Assembly (NCBI RefSeq): GCF_036250695.1
Contig: NZ_CP109427.1
Coordinates: 744,001-808,000, forward strand
Reading direction: 5' to 3'
DNA from: Streptomyces sp. NBC_01497
GTDB lineage: Bacteria; Actinomycetota; Actinomycetes; Streptomycetales; Streptomycetaceae
DNA length: 64,000 nt
Shown here: positions 43,493-55,100 of the stretch, one piece after another
Position numbering within the stretch: the first letter of the stretch is position 1
Layout: each line of letters starts with the position of its first letter
Made by a program: the position numbers and the translations under genes
The notes under the pieces: generated by a model
What the model was told of the DNA's origin: nothing
Seen by the model: only the letters and a program-made list of their open reading frames with translations
The model's database searches: none

Positions 43493-44524
43493 ATGAGCAG
43501 TGAAGCCGCGGTCCCGCCCTCAGCCCCGCCCTCGGTACCGTTCTCCGTCCTCGACCGTTCCCGTACGCGGGAGGGGCAGGACACGGGGCAGGCGCTGCGG
43601 GACACCGTGGACTTCGCGCGGCAGGCCGAGGCGTTCGGCTACCACCGGTTCTGGGTTTCCGAGCACCACAGCGTGCCGGGCGTCGCCGGTTCCGCGCCGA
43701 CGGTCCTCGCCGCGGCGGTGGCCGCCGCGACCTCCACGATCCGCGTCGGTACGGGCGGAGTGATGCTGCCGAACCACCGGCCGATGATCGTGGCGGAGCA
43801 GTTCGGTGTCCTGGAGTCCCTCTTCCCCGGCCGCATCGACATGGGCCTCGGGCGGTCCGTCGGCTTCACCGACGGCATCCGCAGGGCGCTCGGCCAGGGC
43901 AAGGAGGCGGCCGACGGCTTCCCGGCGCAACTTCAGGAACTCCTCGGCTGGCTGACCGGTGAGCAGAGCGACTACCCGCAGGTGCACGCGCGCCCCGCCG
44001 AGGGTCTGCGCGTTCCGGCGTTCGTCCTCGCCACCGGCCGGGGCGCGGGCATCGCGGCGCGGGCCGGTCTGCCGCTGGTGATCGCGTCGGTACGCGGCGA
44101 GGACGCGATGCTGCGGGCCGTCGACGCCTACCGCGCGGACTTCCGGCCCTCGGCCTGGGGCGCCGGGCCCCGGCTCATCCTCTCGGGCACGGTCGCGATC
44201 GCCGCCACCACCGAACAGGCGCGGCGCATCCTCGTCCCCGAGGCGTGGTCGAGCGCGTACTCCCGTACCCGCGGCGAGTTCCCCCCGCTGCGGCCGGCCG
44301 AGGCGGTGGACGTCGGCGCCATGACCGCCCGTCAGCGGACCCTGTTCGAGGAGGCCATGAGCGGACACCTGTACGGCACCGCGGAGGAGGTCGGCCCCGC
44401 GCTCGACGGGCTGCTGAAACGCAGCGGCGCGGACGAGTTCCTCGTCACCACCAGTACGTACGACCGGGCCGCGCTGTCCGACTCGTACCGGCGGCTCGCG
44501 GAACTGAGAGGCCTGAAGGGCTGA
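43493..44524 (+). CDS. luciferase-like FMN-dependent monooxygenase
   Basis: A 343-residue LLM-class flavin-dependent oxidoreductase. VPFSVLDRS near the start, the WVSEHHSVPGVAGSAP block, IRVGTGGVMLPNHRP and GRIDMGLGRSVGF are typical of the alkanal-monooxygenase-like group common in actinobacteria. It uses FMNH2 supplied by a separate reductase. The ATG lacks a good ribosome site; GTG two codons upstream is possible. Substrate unknown. It is divergent from the DHA2 exporter. Confidence 0.86.
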   Translation: MSSEAAVPPSAPPSVPFSVLDRSRTREGQDTGQALRDTVDFARQAEAFGYHRFWVSEHHSVPGVAGSAPTVLAAAVAAATSTIRVGTGGVMLPNHRPMIVAEQFGVLESLFPGRIDMGLGRSVGFTDGIRRALGQGKEAADGFPAQLQELLGWLTGEQSDYPQVHARPAEGLRVPAFVLATGRGAGIAARAGLPLVIASVRGEDAMLRAVDAYRADFRPSAWGAGPRLILSGTVAIAATTEQARRILVPEAWSSAYSRTRGEFPPLRPAEAVDVGAMTARQRTLFEEAMSGHLYGTAEEVGPALDGLLKRSGADEFLVTTSTYDRAALSDSYRRLAELRGLKG

Positions 44525-44568
44525 CCGCTCCGGCCGACCGGGGCCGGGCCCGCGGCGGGTCCTGGCAC

Positions 44569-44610
44569 ACCCGGGCCCCCGGACGCGTCGTACGTCCCGG
44601 GGGCCCGGGT
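44569..44610. terminator. strong bidirectional terminator hairpin
   Basis: ACCCGGGCCCCCGG (44569-44582) pairs without mismatch with CCGGGGGCCCGGGT (44597-44610), loop 14 bases, between the convergent luciferase-like and lipoprotein genes. Confidence 0.85.
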
Positions 44611-44651
44611 CCTGCTGCGGTCAGCGCGCGGACCGTCCGCGGCGGCGTGCG

Positions 44652-45365
44652 TCAGTACTGGACGCCGCCGGAACTGCTGCTGCTCGAACTGCCGCTCGGG
44701 CTGCCGCTGCTCTTCGGCGCCTTCGCCAGGACGGGCTTGCCCTGCGCGTCGACCACGTACCACTTGGCGCCGAAGGCGTTGAGGCCCTGGCCGTTGGCCT
44801 GGCCCGCCTTCGTGTCCTCCACGAAGTAGTACAGCGGGTGCTTGTTGTAGGTGGCCTGCAGTGTGCCGTCGCTGCGCTTGGTGGTGCCCAGCAGGTCGGA
44901 ACGGACCGCGCCGGCGCTCGACGTCGGGGACGCGGACACCGACACCGAGGCGCTCGGCGAGGCGGAACCGCTGGCGGACACGCTCGCCGACGGGGACGCG
45001 CTGGAGGTGGCGGCCTTCGGCGTCGCCGTGACGATGGCCGGCGGCCACTGCTTGGCGCAGGCGCCCGTGCAGGTCGACTTGTCGGTGGTGTCCTTGGCGA
45101 ACACGTAGAGCGTGTGGCCCTTGCTGTCGACCAGCACCTCGCCGAGACCCGGCACGTTGCTCGTCATGATCTTCGACGCGCCGTCCTTCATGCCGGGCAT
45201 GCCGGACGACGCCGAGGCGGTCGCCTGCTCGGCCGCCGCCTTGACGTTGGCGCCCGTGTCCTCCTTCTGGTGCGAGGACGACCCGCTGTTCGAACAGGCC
45301 GTCGCCGTCGTCGCGAAGAGAGCTGCCGCCACCACGGCGGCCGCCCTCACAGCGGTGTTCTTCAT
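44652..45365 (-). CDS. secreted repeat lipoprotein (PF03640 type)
   Basis: A 237-residue lipoprotein. The signal peptide ends in a lipobox-like ATTATAC-S. Two copies of the secreted-repeat domain follow: one with LGEVLVDSKGHTLYVFAKDTTDKSTCTGACAKQWPP, one with LGTTKRSDGTLQATYNKHPLYYFVEDTKAGQANGQG and FGAKWYVVD, joined by a Ser/Ala-rich linker. The second copy lacks the Cys pair. Function is not known; related proteins are placed near respiratory genes, as here next to the sdh cluster. Start ATG chosen before MKNTAVRA; a frame extension upstream is low quality. Confidence 0.82.
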   Translation of the reverse strand: MKNTAVRAAAVVAAALFATTATACSNSGSSSHQKEDTGANVKAAAEQATASASSGMPGMKDGASKIMTSNVPGLGEVLVDSKGHTLYVFAKDTTDKSTCTGACAKQWPPAIVTATPKAATSSASPSASVSASGSASPSASVSVSASPTSSAGAVRSDLLGTTKRSDGTLQATYNKHPLYYFVEDTKAGQANGQGLNAFGAKWYVVDAQGKPVLAKAPKSSGSPSGSSSSSSSGGVQY

Positions 45366-45925
45366 CCGGACTCCTTCGGAAGCCGCCGGGTAGGCGGGCA
45401 CGGCTCACCCGAGTGGGGCCGCATGACCTCCAGTGGATGTCATGATCGCGCGAGGAGCGAAGCGAACAGGGCCGTCCGGTGCACCGAACCGCCCGATAGG
45501 AGGCATCGGGGAGCAGGCGGGAGCCCCCTTCGGTGCCGTTCGGGCTCCGGCCGCCGCGCTGCTCCGAACGGGGGACGGAGCAGCTCCGGCGCCCGGCCGG
45601 GAGGTGGTTGCTCCGCCGGCTGCTCGGGCCGGCCGGCGCGGGCGCCCGGCCGCGGACGGGCTCGCGGCGCGGGCCCCGGGCCCGGTAGGGACACCCTGCC
45701 CGCTGCGGACTCCCGGAACGCGCGCCGGCCCGTACGGACGCCCGGCGCCCGGGCCGGTACCCGATCCCGTACGCCGGCCGGTGCCGATTGACCGGCGCGA
45801 CGGGTCAGGCCGGGCCGCGCACCACGGGCGCGGCCCGGCCTGCCGGGCGGGACCCGTCGGCGGTCCGGGCCCCGCCTCCGCGGACGGCTTTCCCCGATGC
45901 CCGGCCCCCGTCGTGGCTGTCCCTC
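45366..45925. other. intergenic region downstream of sdhB
   Basis: No gene supported. It contains the promoter region of the lipoprotein gene with a 23-bp near-palindrome (listed separately). The remainder is very GC-rich with many possible small hairpins, none clearly a terminator for sdhB. Confidence 0.55.
45422..45444. promoter_or_regulatory. 23-bp near-perfect palindrome upstream of lipoprotein gene
   Basis: The sequence has arms CATGAC and GTCATG and inner TCCA/TGGA, giving the pattern CATGAC-n-TCCA-n-TGGA-n-GTCATG; only the three n positions break symmetry. It is centred 68 bp upstream of the lipoprotein ATG, a strong candidate for a dimeric repressor site. Confidence 0.65.
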
Positions 45926-46668
45926 TCAGCGGGTGGCCTTGCGGTTCGCCCGCAGCCACTCCCTGTTCATCGAGGTGATGGACATCAGCGGGATGCCCTT
46001 CGGGCAAGCGGTCGCGCACTCCCCCGTCAGCGTGCAGCCGCCGAAGCCCTCGTCGTCCATCTGCGTCACCATGTCGAGGACCCGCGACTCCCGCTCGGGG
46101 GCGCCCTGCGGCAGCACGTTCAGATGGTTGATCTTGGCGGAGGTGAACAACATCGCCGACCCGTTAGGGCACGCCGCCACACAGGCACCGCAGCCGATGC
46201 ACTCGGCGTGCTCGAAGGCGAAGTCCGCGTCGGGCTTGGGTACGGGCGTGGAGTGGGCCTCGGGGGCCGCTCCGGTCGGCACGGTGATGTACCCGCCGGA
46301 GCCGATGATCCGGTCGAACGCGGAGCGGTCCACGACGAGGTCCTTGACCACGGGGAACGCCCCCGCGCGCCAGGGCTCGACGTCGATCGTGTCGCCGTCC
46401 TTGAAGTGCCTCATGTGCAGCTGGCAGGTGGTGGTGCGCTCGGGGCCGTGGGCGTCGCCGTTGATGACGACACCGCAGGCGCCGCAGATGCCCTCACGGC
46501 AGTCGTGGTCGAACGCGACGGGCTGGTCGCCCTCCAGGATCAGCTTCTCGTTGAGGGAGTCGAGCATCTCCAGGAACGACATGTCCTCGGTGATGCCGTC
46601 GATCTCGTAGGTGACCATGTTGCCGTCGGCGTCGGCGTTCGCCTGCCGCCAGACGCGCAGGGTGAGCC

Positions 46669-46672
<4 letters not shown>
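45926..46672 (-). CDS. sdhB: succinate dehydrogenase/fumarate reductase iron-sulfur subunit
   Basis: A 248-residue subunit with the [2Fe-2S] motif [10 protein letters not shown] plus a later Cys (TTTCQLHM), and C-terminal ligands for [4Fe-4S] and [3Fe-4S] clusters ([28 protein letters not shown]). It passes electrons from the flavoprotein to the quinone. Start overlaps the sdhA stop (ATGA). It belongs to the sdhCAB operon in b-type layout, with a single membrane subunit. Confidence 0.95.
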
Positions 46673-48618
<1,946 letters not shown>

Positions 48619-48619
48619 G

Positions 48620-49324
48620 TCAGCTCACCAGTCCGGTCATGACGGCGACGGGTACGGCGATGAATCCGGCGGTCAGCAGGAGCGCCAGCACGTTCGCCAC
48701 GGTCTTGAAGGCACGGTCGCGGGTGGCACTGCCCGCGCCGAGGGTCTGCGCGGCGCTCCAGAAGCCGTGCTGGATGTGCAGGCCGAGGGCGAGCATCGCG
48801 ACGATGTAGATGACGTCGTTCCACCACTCGTTGAAGGCGGCGACGACGTTGGCGTAGGGGTGCCCCGGCACGAAGCCCGGCTGCACGGTGCCGGTGGTCA
48901 GGTCGAGGATGTGCCAGACGATGAACAGGCCGAGGATCACCCCGCCCCAGCGCATGGTGCGGGTGGCGTAGCTGGTGCGGGCCTTCTTGTGCACGTACTT
49001 GGTGGGGCGGGCGGCGATGTCGCGGCGGCTGAGCTGGTACGCGCTGACGGCGTGCGCGACGACGGCGACGACCAGGACCACCCGGATGATCCACAGGAGC
49101 CATGAGTAGTGGAAGAACGGCTCGCCGATGACACGGAGCCAGTGTGCGTAGTCGTCGAAGGTGGTGGGCCCGAAGAAGATCTTCAGGTTCCCGTACATGT
49201 GGACCACGAGGTAGCCGAGCATCAGCAGACCGCTGACGGCCATCACCGTTTTCTTGCCGATCGTGGAGTCCCAGACCGATTGGGGCAGGGACGGCCGTTT
49301 GTCAGTCCGCGAAGCCAGAGCCAT
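48620..49324 (-). CDS. sdhC: succinate dehydrogenase cytochrome b subunit, type B
   Basis: A 234-residue membrane subunit with five hydrophobic helices and conserved heme-ligand His residues ([52 protein letters not shown]). One large subunit carrying two hemes is the type B arrangement of menaquinone-linked enzymes. It begins the operon; the divergent LysR gene starts 83 bp away. Confidence 0.92.
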   Translation of the reverse strand: MALASRTDKRPSLPQSVWDSTIGKKTVMAVSGLLMLGYLVVHMYGNLKIFFGPTTFDDYAHWLRVIGEPFFHYSWLLWIIRVVLVVAVVAHAVSAYQLSRRDIAARPTKYVHKKARTSYATRTMRWGGVILGLFIVWHILDLTTGTVQPGFVPGHPYANVVAAFNEWWNDVIYIVAMLALGLHIQHGFWSAAQTLGAGSATRDRAFKTVANVLALLLTAGFIAVPVAVMTGLVS

Positions 49325-49365
49325 GGCGCTGACGTTAGATCCGGTGGGCCCCAGAGGTCCAAGAC

Positions 49366-49398
49366 ATGGATTGGCTCATATCCATAGCCTGTACCTAT
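49366..49398. promoter_or_regulatory. LysR-type boxes in the sdhC/LysR gap
   Basis: ATGGAT-N8-ATCCAT (49366-49385) abuts ATAG-N7-CTAT (49384-49398), the latter containing an exact T-N11-A box. ATAG-N7-CTAT is the OxyR-type half of LTTR sites. Both lie between the divergent starts. Confidence 0.6.
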
Positions 49399-49407
49399 CA
49401 TGACATC

Positions 49408-50310
49408 GTGCAGTTCCATCAGCTTCACTACTTCGTCGCGGTCGCCGAGACCCGCCACTTCACGCGAGCCGCCGAGCACGTGCACGTCTCGCAGCCCTCG
49501 CTGTCCCAGCAGATCCGGGCGCTGGAGAACGAACTGGGCGCCGCGCTGTTCAGCCGGGCCCGCGGCAATGTCGCGCTCACCGAGGCCGGGGAGTCGCTGC
49601 TGCCACTGGCCCGGCGGATCCTCGCGGACGCGGAGACCGCGCGGCACGAGGTGCAGGAACTCGTGCAGCTGCGCCGGGGCCGGATCCGGCTGGGCGCCAC
49701 CCCGAGCGTGTGCACGGGCCTGCTGCCCGATGTGCTGCGCGCCTTCCACGACCTGCACCCGGGGATCGAGCTGCGGATCGAGGAGAGCGGTTCGCGCGAC
49801 CTGGTGCGGGAGCTGGCGCGGGGGGCGGTCGACCTGGCTCTGGTGGTACTGCCCCTGCCGACCCCCTCCCCCGCGCTCACCACGGTGGAGCTGCTGCAGG
49901 AGGACCTGGTGGTGGTGTCGTCGGCGGCCGGGCCCGCACCCCGCCGGCCGGTCAGGATCTCCGATCTGCAGGGCGAGCCGCTCGTGATGTTCCGGCACGG
50001 CTACGACCTGCGGGAGCTGACGGTCGGGGCCTGCCACGCGGCGGGGTTCGAGCCGTCGTTCACCGTGGAGGGCGGCGAGATGGACGCCGTGCTCGGCTTC
50101 GTCCGGGCGGGACTCGGCGTCGCGGTCGTACCGAGCATGGTCGCGGAGCGCGCGGGCCGCGACCTGCGGGTGACGGAGCTCGCCCCACCGGGACTGCGGC
50201 GGACGATCGCGCTGGCGCACCGCAGCGACGTGCCGCCGCCGCGCGCCGCGCGCGAGCTGCAACGGCTGCTGCTCGCGACCAGGACGGGCCCCGCCGCCGG
50301 CGCGCCCTGA
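49408..50310 (+). CDS. LysR family transcriptional regulator
   Basis: A 300-residue LTTR with HYFVAVAETRHFTRAAEHVHVSQPSLSQQIRALENELG at the N-terminus and an effector domain (TPSVCTGLLPDVLRAFHDLHPGIELRI, GLGVAVVPSM). The GTG at 49408 starts the conserved VQFHQLHYF; an ATG 14 codons upstream would overlap the operator. It is divergent from sdhCAB and probably controls it. It lacks the spaced redox-active cysteine pair of OxyR. Confidence 0.9.
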   Translation: MQFHQLHYFVAVAETRHFTRAAEHVHVSQPSLSQQIRALENELGAALFSRARGNVALTEAGESLLPLARRILADAETARHEVQELVQLRRGRIRLGATPSVCTGLLPDVLRAFHDLHPGIELRIEESGSRDLVRELARGAVDLALVVLPLPTPSPALTTVELLQEDLVVVSSAAGPAPRRPVRISDLQGEPLVMFRHGYDLRELTVGACHAAGFEPSFTVEGGEMDAVLGFVRAGLGVAVVPSMVAERAGRDLRVTELAPPGLRRTIALAHRSDVPPPRAARELQRLLLATRTGPAAGAP

Positions 50311-50616
50311 TCCGACGGGAAACGCCGGCCCCCTGACCGTTGCGGCCCCCGGGCCGGGCACGAGCCGGGTCCCCGAACGCCCGACGCCCCGCGGCGGGGG
50401 CGCTCCCTTGCCGCCTTGCCGGGTGCCTCGGCCGCCCCGGCCTTGCGAGGTTGCGCGCGGTACCGCCGCGGGCATCCTCCCGCCGGTGGCTGCCCCCTCC
50501 CGTACGCGGGTCTCCTCGGGGGCCACCGGGCCCACCGGGCGGACGGCCCCGCCACCGGACGCGCGGCGCCCGACCGGCCGGCGCCTCCTGGCGGGCCGCC
50601 GCGGGGGGATCCGGGC
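50311..50616. other. convergent intergenic region
   Basis: No gene supported. A CGCCCC-loop-GGGGCG hairpin (50385-50402) could end both transcripts; the rest is GC-rich spacer. This is the probable left border of the RiPP-associated gene set. Confidence 0.5.
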
Positions 50617-51180
50617 TCAGCCCGAGGTCTCCAGCAGGCGCCGCAGCTCGTCGGCCATCCGCAGGGCCGCCGTGCGCCCCGCACCGTCGAGTTCGGTGTC
50701 GGCCGGCCGGCTGCGGTCGACGACCACCCGCAGCGCCACCGCCGCGTGCCGCGCGAACAGGGCCAGCAGGTCCAGTTCGTCGAGGCTGGAGCGCGACTGC
50801 GGCGCCGGATCCAGCACCTCCAGCACTCCGAGCAGCCGCTCGCCGTGGGTGAGCGGCGCGGCCATCAGGGCGTCGGGCACGTACCGGGTGGACTCGGCGA
50901 AGTCGCGGGCGAAGGAGGTGTTGTGGGAGAGGTCGTCCACGACCATCGGCTCGCCCGAGGCGACCACCCAGCCCGCTATGCCGCCGTCCGCCGGGAACCG
51001 CCGTCCCACGAGAGAACTCTCGCCGCGCCCCGAGACCGCCTGGAAGACCAGTTCGTGCCGGTCCTCGTCGAGGAGGAAGACCGAACTGGCCTGCGCCCCG
51101 AAAATGGCCCGCGCCGTATCGACCACGGATCGCATCAGCTCCTGGGAGAGCGGATCGGTCGCTGTGTTGCTGTCTGTCAC
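50617..51180 (-). CDS. GAF domain protein
   Basis: A 187-residue soluble protein consisting of one GAF domain (SSVFLLDEDRHELVFQAVSG, GIAGWVVASGEPMVV, LMAAPLTHGERLLGVLEV) and a helical tail. GAF domains bind small ligands or sense redox state; no output domain is present. Its GTG overlaps the subtilase stop (GTGA), so the two are translated together. It may sense a signal for the peptidase or partner with the cyclase-like regulator upstream, both inferred. Confidence 0.82.
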   Translation of the reverse strand: MTDSNTATDPLSQELMRSVVDTARAIFGAQASSVFLLDEDRHELVFQAVSGRGESSLVGRRFPADGGIAGWVVASGEPMVVDDLSHNTSFARDFAESTRYVPDALMAAPLTHGERLLGVLEVLDPAPQSRSSLDELDLLALFARHAAVALRVVVDRSRPADTELDGAGRTAALRMADELRRLLETSG

Positions 51181-52019
51181 GAGGCACCCCTGACACCGAT
51201 GTGTACGTTGGCGGCGGAAAGGTAGAGAGCGTTCTTGAGCTGGAAAGTCGTCATCCGGCGGTGCTTGGAGAGGATCCGCGCGCTCAGCCCGGCGATGTAC
51301 GGGGTCGCGAAACTGTTGCCCGTCGTACGGATGGATGTGCCGCCGAGCCAGGCGACCCGCACGTTCTGGCCCGGGGCGAAGAACTCCACCGGGGGCCGCG
51401 GGTTGTACAGGTGCAGATCCGGGTCCTCCTCCTGGTGGCTGCCCACCGAGATCACCGAGGCGAAGCGCCACGGATAGCTCTCCACCGGCGTGTTGTGCGC
51501 GGAGGCGACGATCACCGAGCGGCGGAAGTACGCCTCGTCGGCGAGCGTGCGCAGTTCCTCGGCGAACCGCACGCGCGTGGTGGACAGGCTGAGGTTGATG
51601 ACATCGAAACCCTGTTCGATCGCGAACCGCAGTCCCGCGAGCAGCACGTCACCCGTGCCGCCGAAGCCCTTGCCGAGCACCTGCACGCTGTACAGCTCGC
51701 ACTCCGGCGCCGCCCTGCGGATGATGCCCGCGCAGGCCGTGCCGTGCCCGCAGCTGTCGGAGGGCTCGCTCGCCGACACGGTGAGCTCCGCTCCGTCCTT
51801 GCGCACGACCCACGCCCCGTCGACCGGGCCGACCAGGGGATGGCCGTCCTCCACGCCGGAGTCCACGACGCACACCCGTACGCCCCGCCCGCGCGCGCCG
51901 TCCCACTGCCAGGACGGCGCGGGCCGCTCCCCGTCCGCGGCCACGATCACGTCCTGCAGGCTCTTGCCGCGCAGGCTCCAGGTGAGCCCTGCGCGCGGCA
52001 CCGTCCCCGCGCTGTCCAT
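51177..52019 (-). CDS. cytoplasmic S8 (subtilase) peptidase
   Basis: A 280-residue subtilisin-fold protease with a complete triad: Asp53 in VCVVDSGV, His92 in CGHGTACAG, Ser236 in GNSFATPYIAG; Asn176 in ASAHNTP supplies the oxyanion hole. There is no signal peptide, propeptide or transmembrane segment, so it should act inside the cell. That fits RiPP leader removal, as for several subtilase-type leader peptidases, and it lies 173 bp after the cyclase gene on the same strand as the radical SAM operon. It may instead be an ordinary regulatory protease. Confidence 0.85.
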   Translation of the reverse strand: MDSAGTVPRAGLTWSLRGKSLQDVIVAADGERPAPSWQWDGARGRGVRVCVVDSGVEDGHPLVGPVDGAWVVRKDGAELTVSASEPSDSCGHGTACAGIIRRAAPECELYSVQVLGKGFGGTGDVLLAGLRFAIEQGFDVINLSLSTTRVRFAEELRTLADEAYFRRSVIVASAHNTPVESYPWRFASVISVGSHQEEDPDLHLYNPRPPVEFFAPGQNVRVAWLGGTSIRTTGNSFATPYIAGLSARILSKHRRMTTFQLKNALYLSAANVHIGVRGAS

Positions 52020-52192
52020 CCGACCTTCTTTCCAGGGCCCTACCGGCGCCGGCCGGCGGGCGATTCGAATCCTCGGAGCGGGGCCGCGAAACGCCCCCGT
52101 CCCCGTGCGCCGCGGTGTCGCCGCGGGCGGCGGTCAAGCCCGTCCGGGACCGGCCGGCACCCCCGCGGTCCCGGTCCTCGCCAGGGGCGCGG

Positions 52193-55100
52193 TCAGCCAG
52201 GTTTCGCGTGCTGAAGCGGCGGACTCCCGGCTTCCAGGGCCGCGTGCATCTCCGCGGCCCGCCGGGCACCCGGCAGATGCCCCTTGGCGGTGAAGCACCG
52301 CTGCGCCCGCAGGGCCGCCTCGCCGGCCCCCGCACGCCGCCCCGAGCTCCGCAGCACCTCGGCCTGGTCCAGCAGCGCGACGGCCCGCACGACGGTGGAG
52401 TCGGTACGCGCGGCGGTGAGCACCGCGCGGTCGGCCAGGGCGGTGGCTTCGCCGGGCTCGCCCCGGGCCGCCGCGATCCTGGCCAGCAGGCCGTCGAGGT
52501 CCGCGGCCTCGGAAGGGGCCGGGGTGGTGGGCGCGGAGCCGGACACCGGTCGATCCGGCGGGGGCAGTCGCAGGGCGGCCTCCTCGAACCGGCCCTCGTC
52601 CACGAGCAGCCGTGCCGTGTCCCTCGCGACCGCCCCGAGCAGCCCTTCGGCCTTGAGCCGGCGCCCCGAGTCCGCCGCCTCCTCCAGCAGGGCCAGGGCC
52701 CGGCCCGTGTCGCCCGCCAGCGCCGCGACGGCCGCGGAGAACAGCGGAAGCACCACGGCGCCCTCGGCGTAGCCGAGTTCGCCGGCCAGCCGCCGGGCGT
52801 CGGCCAGCGCGGTGTCCGCCTCCTCCCAGTGCTCCTGGAGTGCGAGCAGCACCGCGAGGGGGCAACTCAGCGTCAGCCGGGCCGTGGGCCGCCGCTCCCC
52901 GTGCTCCCGCAGCAGCAGCCGGGCGCGCGAGACCGCGTCGGGGACCGGCTCGGGCCCCCGCCACAGCGAGATCCCGATCGCGCCGAGTGCCAGCGCCCGT
53001 TCGGGCTCGGCCCCTGATCGCGTGGCGTGTTCCAGGGCCCGCGTGAGCAGGACGTCGGCCGCGCCGTGCCTGCCGTGCAGTTGCCTGTCCTGGGCGATGC
53101 GGATGCACGCCCTCGCCTGTCCCAGGTCGTCCCCGGCCCGTTCGAACACCGGCAGGGTCCGCGACGCGGCGCTCCCGGCGCTGCTCCCGTCCGGCGCGGC
53201 GGAGGCCGCCGCGAGTTCGAGGAGGGCGTGCGCGGCCTCCACCCGGCTCCCCGCGTCCGCCGCGGTGGGGCCCCCGCCGGTCCCGCCCCCGGACGCCGAG
53301 CGCACCGGTGACGGGGTGGGCCCGCCCGGCACGGGAGGGGTCGCCGCCAGGACCGCGAGGAGGAGGGAGCGCCCCTCGTCCACCTGGCCTGTCGCCAGTC
53401 GTACGCCACCGAGGCGGCGCGCCGCGGCGACCCACTCGTCATCGGTCGGTGAGGTCAGCTCGACCGCGCGGCCGAGCAGGACCCCGGCCCAGGAAAGGTC
53501 GGACCTGGCAAGGGCCTGTGATCCGCCGCGGATCAGCAACCGGGCCGCACCGAGCCGGAGTTCGTGGGTCCGCGCGTCCAGCAGGCCCAGTTCCGCCCGG
53601 TAACGGTAGGCGTGCTCCAGGTGGCCCGCCACCATCGCGTCGGCCTCGGCCGGCCCCGCTCCCCGGACTGGTGGGGCCTCGGACAGCCGCGCCTCGGCCA
53701 GTCGGGCGGCCCGCTCGTGCCGTTCGGCGCGGGCCCGCTTGGCCATGGACTGGTAGGTGACCTCGTGGACCAGCCCACTGCTGAAGCGCAGCCCCGGCGT
53801 TCCCGGCGCCTGCCGCTCCGTCACCCGGACGAGCCGGTGCCGCCGCAGGCGGGCGAGTGCGCTGTCGATCGGCCCGCGACTCCCGCCGGAGCCCTGCCCC
53901 GCGGGAGTGTGGAGCGCGCCGCCGGGGGCGCCTTCACGGTCCTCCGCCGCGAGCGCGGCGACGTCGTCCGCTCCGAACTCGCGTCCCACCACCGATGCCA
54001 GGTCCAGTACGGCCCGCTCGGCTCGTCCGAGCCCGCCGATCCTCGCCCCCAGCAGGGCCTGCAGGCTGGTCGGCAGGGCGCCCGCCCCGTCGAGGCGGTA
54101 GCCGGACTCCGGCTGCCCGAGTGCGGTGAGCAGCTGCTCCAGGTAGAACGGATTGCCGCCGGCTGCCTCCAGGACGTGTACCGACACGGCGGACCCCAGC
54201 CCGTCCGCGCCGCCGTCCGCCCCGATGCCCGTGCCGCCCGTGCCCGTGCCGGCCCCGGTCAGCGCCCCGGCGAGCGCCTCCGCCTCCGCCGGAGTCAGGC
54301 CGGGCAGGGTCAGCGCCGACGGCCGCAGGCGTCCCTGCCCCCAGCCGGGACGCCGATCGTGCAGGTCAGGGCGCGCCATGCAGACGAACAGGACAGCCTG
54401 GGAGGTCAGTTCGCCGGCCAGCGTCTCCAACACGTCGAGCAGGAGTTCGCTCGCCCACTGGCAGTCGTCCACGACCAGCACCACCGGCCGCCTGCGGGCC
54501 ACTACCGTGAGCAGACCGACAACGGCCGCGCAGGTGTCGTCCAGCGACGGGTTCGGCGTGCCGTCCTCCAGCAGTCCCGCCGCGAGCACGTCCAGCGACC
54601 TGGCCGCCTCGGTCCGGTCCGCGGTGGCCCCGGCCTCGGCGGGCCCCGGGTCGTGGTCCGCCGTCAGCTCCCCGCACACCGACGACAGCAACTGCCGGAG
54701 CGCGTCGGCGAGCGGCGCCAGGCTGCCGTGTTCCCCGTACGGGCGGCAGCGGCCCGAGCCCTGGGCGAACGAGTCCCCGTCCGCCTTGTGCCATTCGTGA
54801 ATGAGCCGTGTCTTGCCCATCCCGGCCTCGCCGTAGAGGGTCAGCAGGTTCGCCCCCCGCCTGACGGGGACCACGGTGGACATGAACGCCTCGCGAAGCC
54901 AGGCGAGTTCGGCGGTCCGCCCGACGAAGGGGACATCGAATCGGCGGCCCGCCGCCGGGTCCGCCTCGACGACGCCCAGCAGCCGGTGGGCCGTGACGGG
55001 CTCCTCCTTGCCCTTCAGCCCCAGCGGGCCGACGGATTCGGTGCGGACCGCGGCGCCCGCGGCGCGCCGCGTCTCGGGACCTATCAGCACTTCACCCGTG

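Noticed and set aside
49408-50310. LysR protein as OxyR itself
   Set aside because: The spaced redox cysteine pair of OxyR is missing; only the DNA box resembles OxyR sites.
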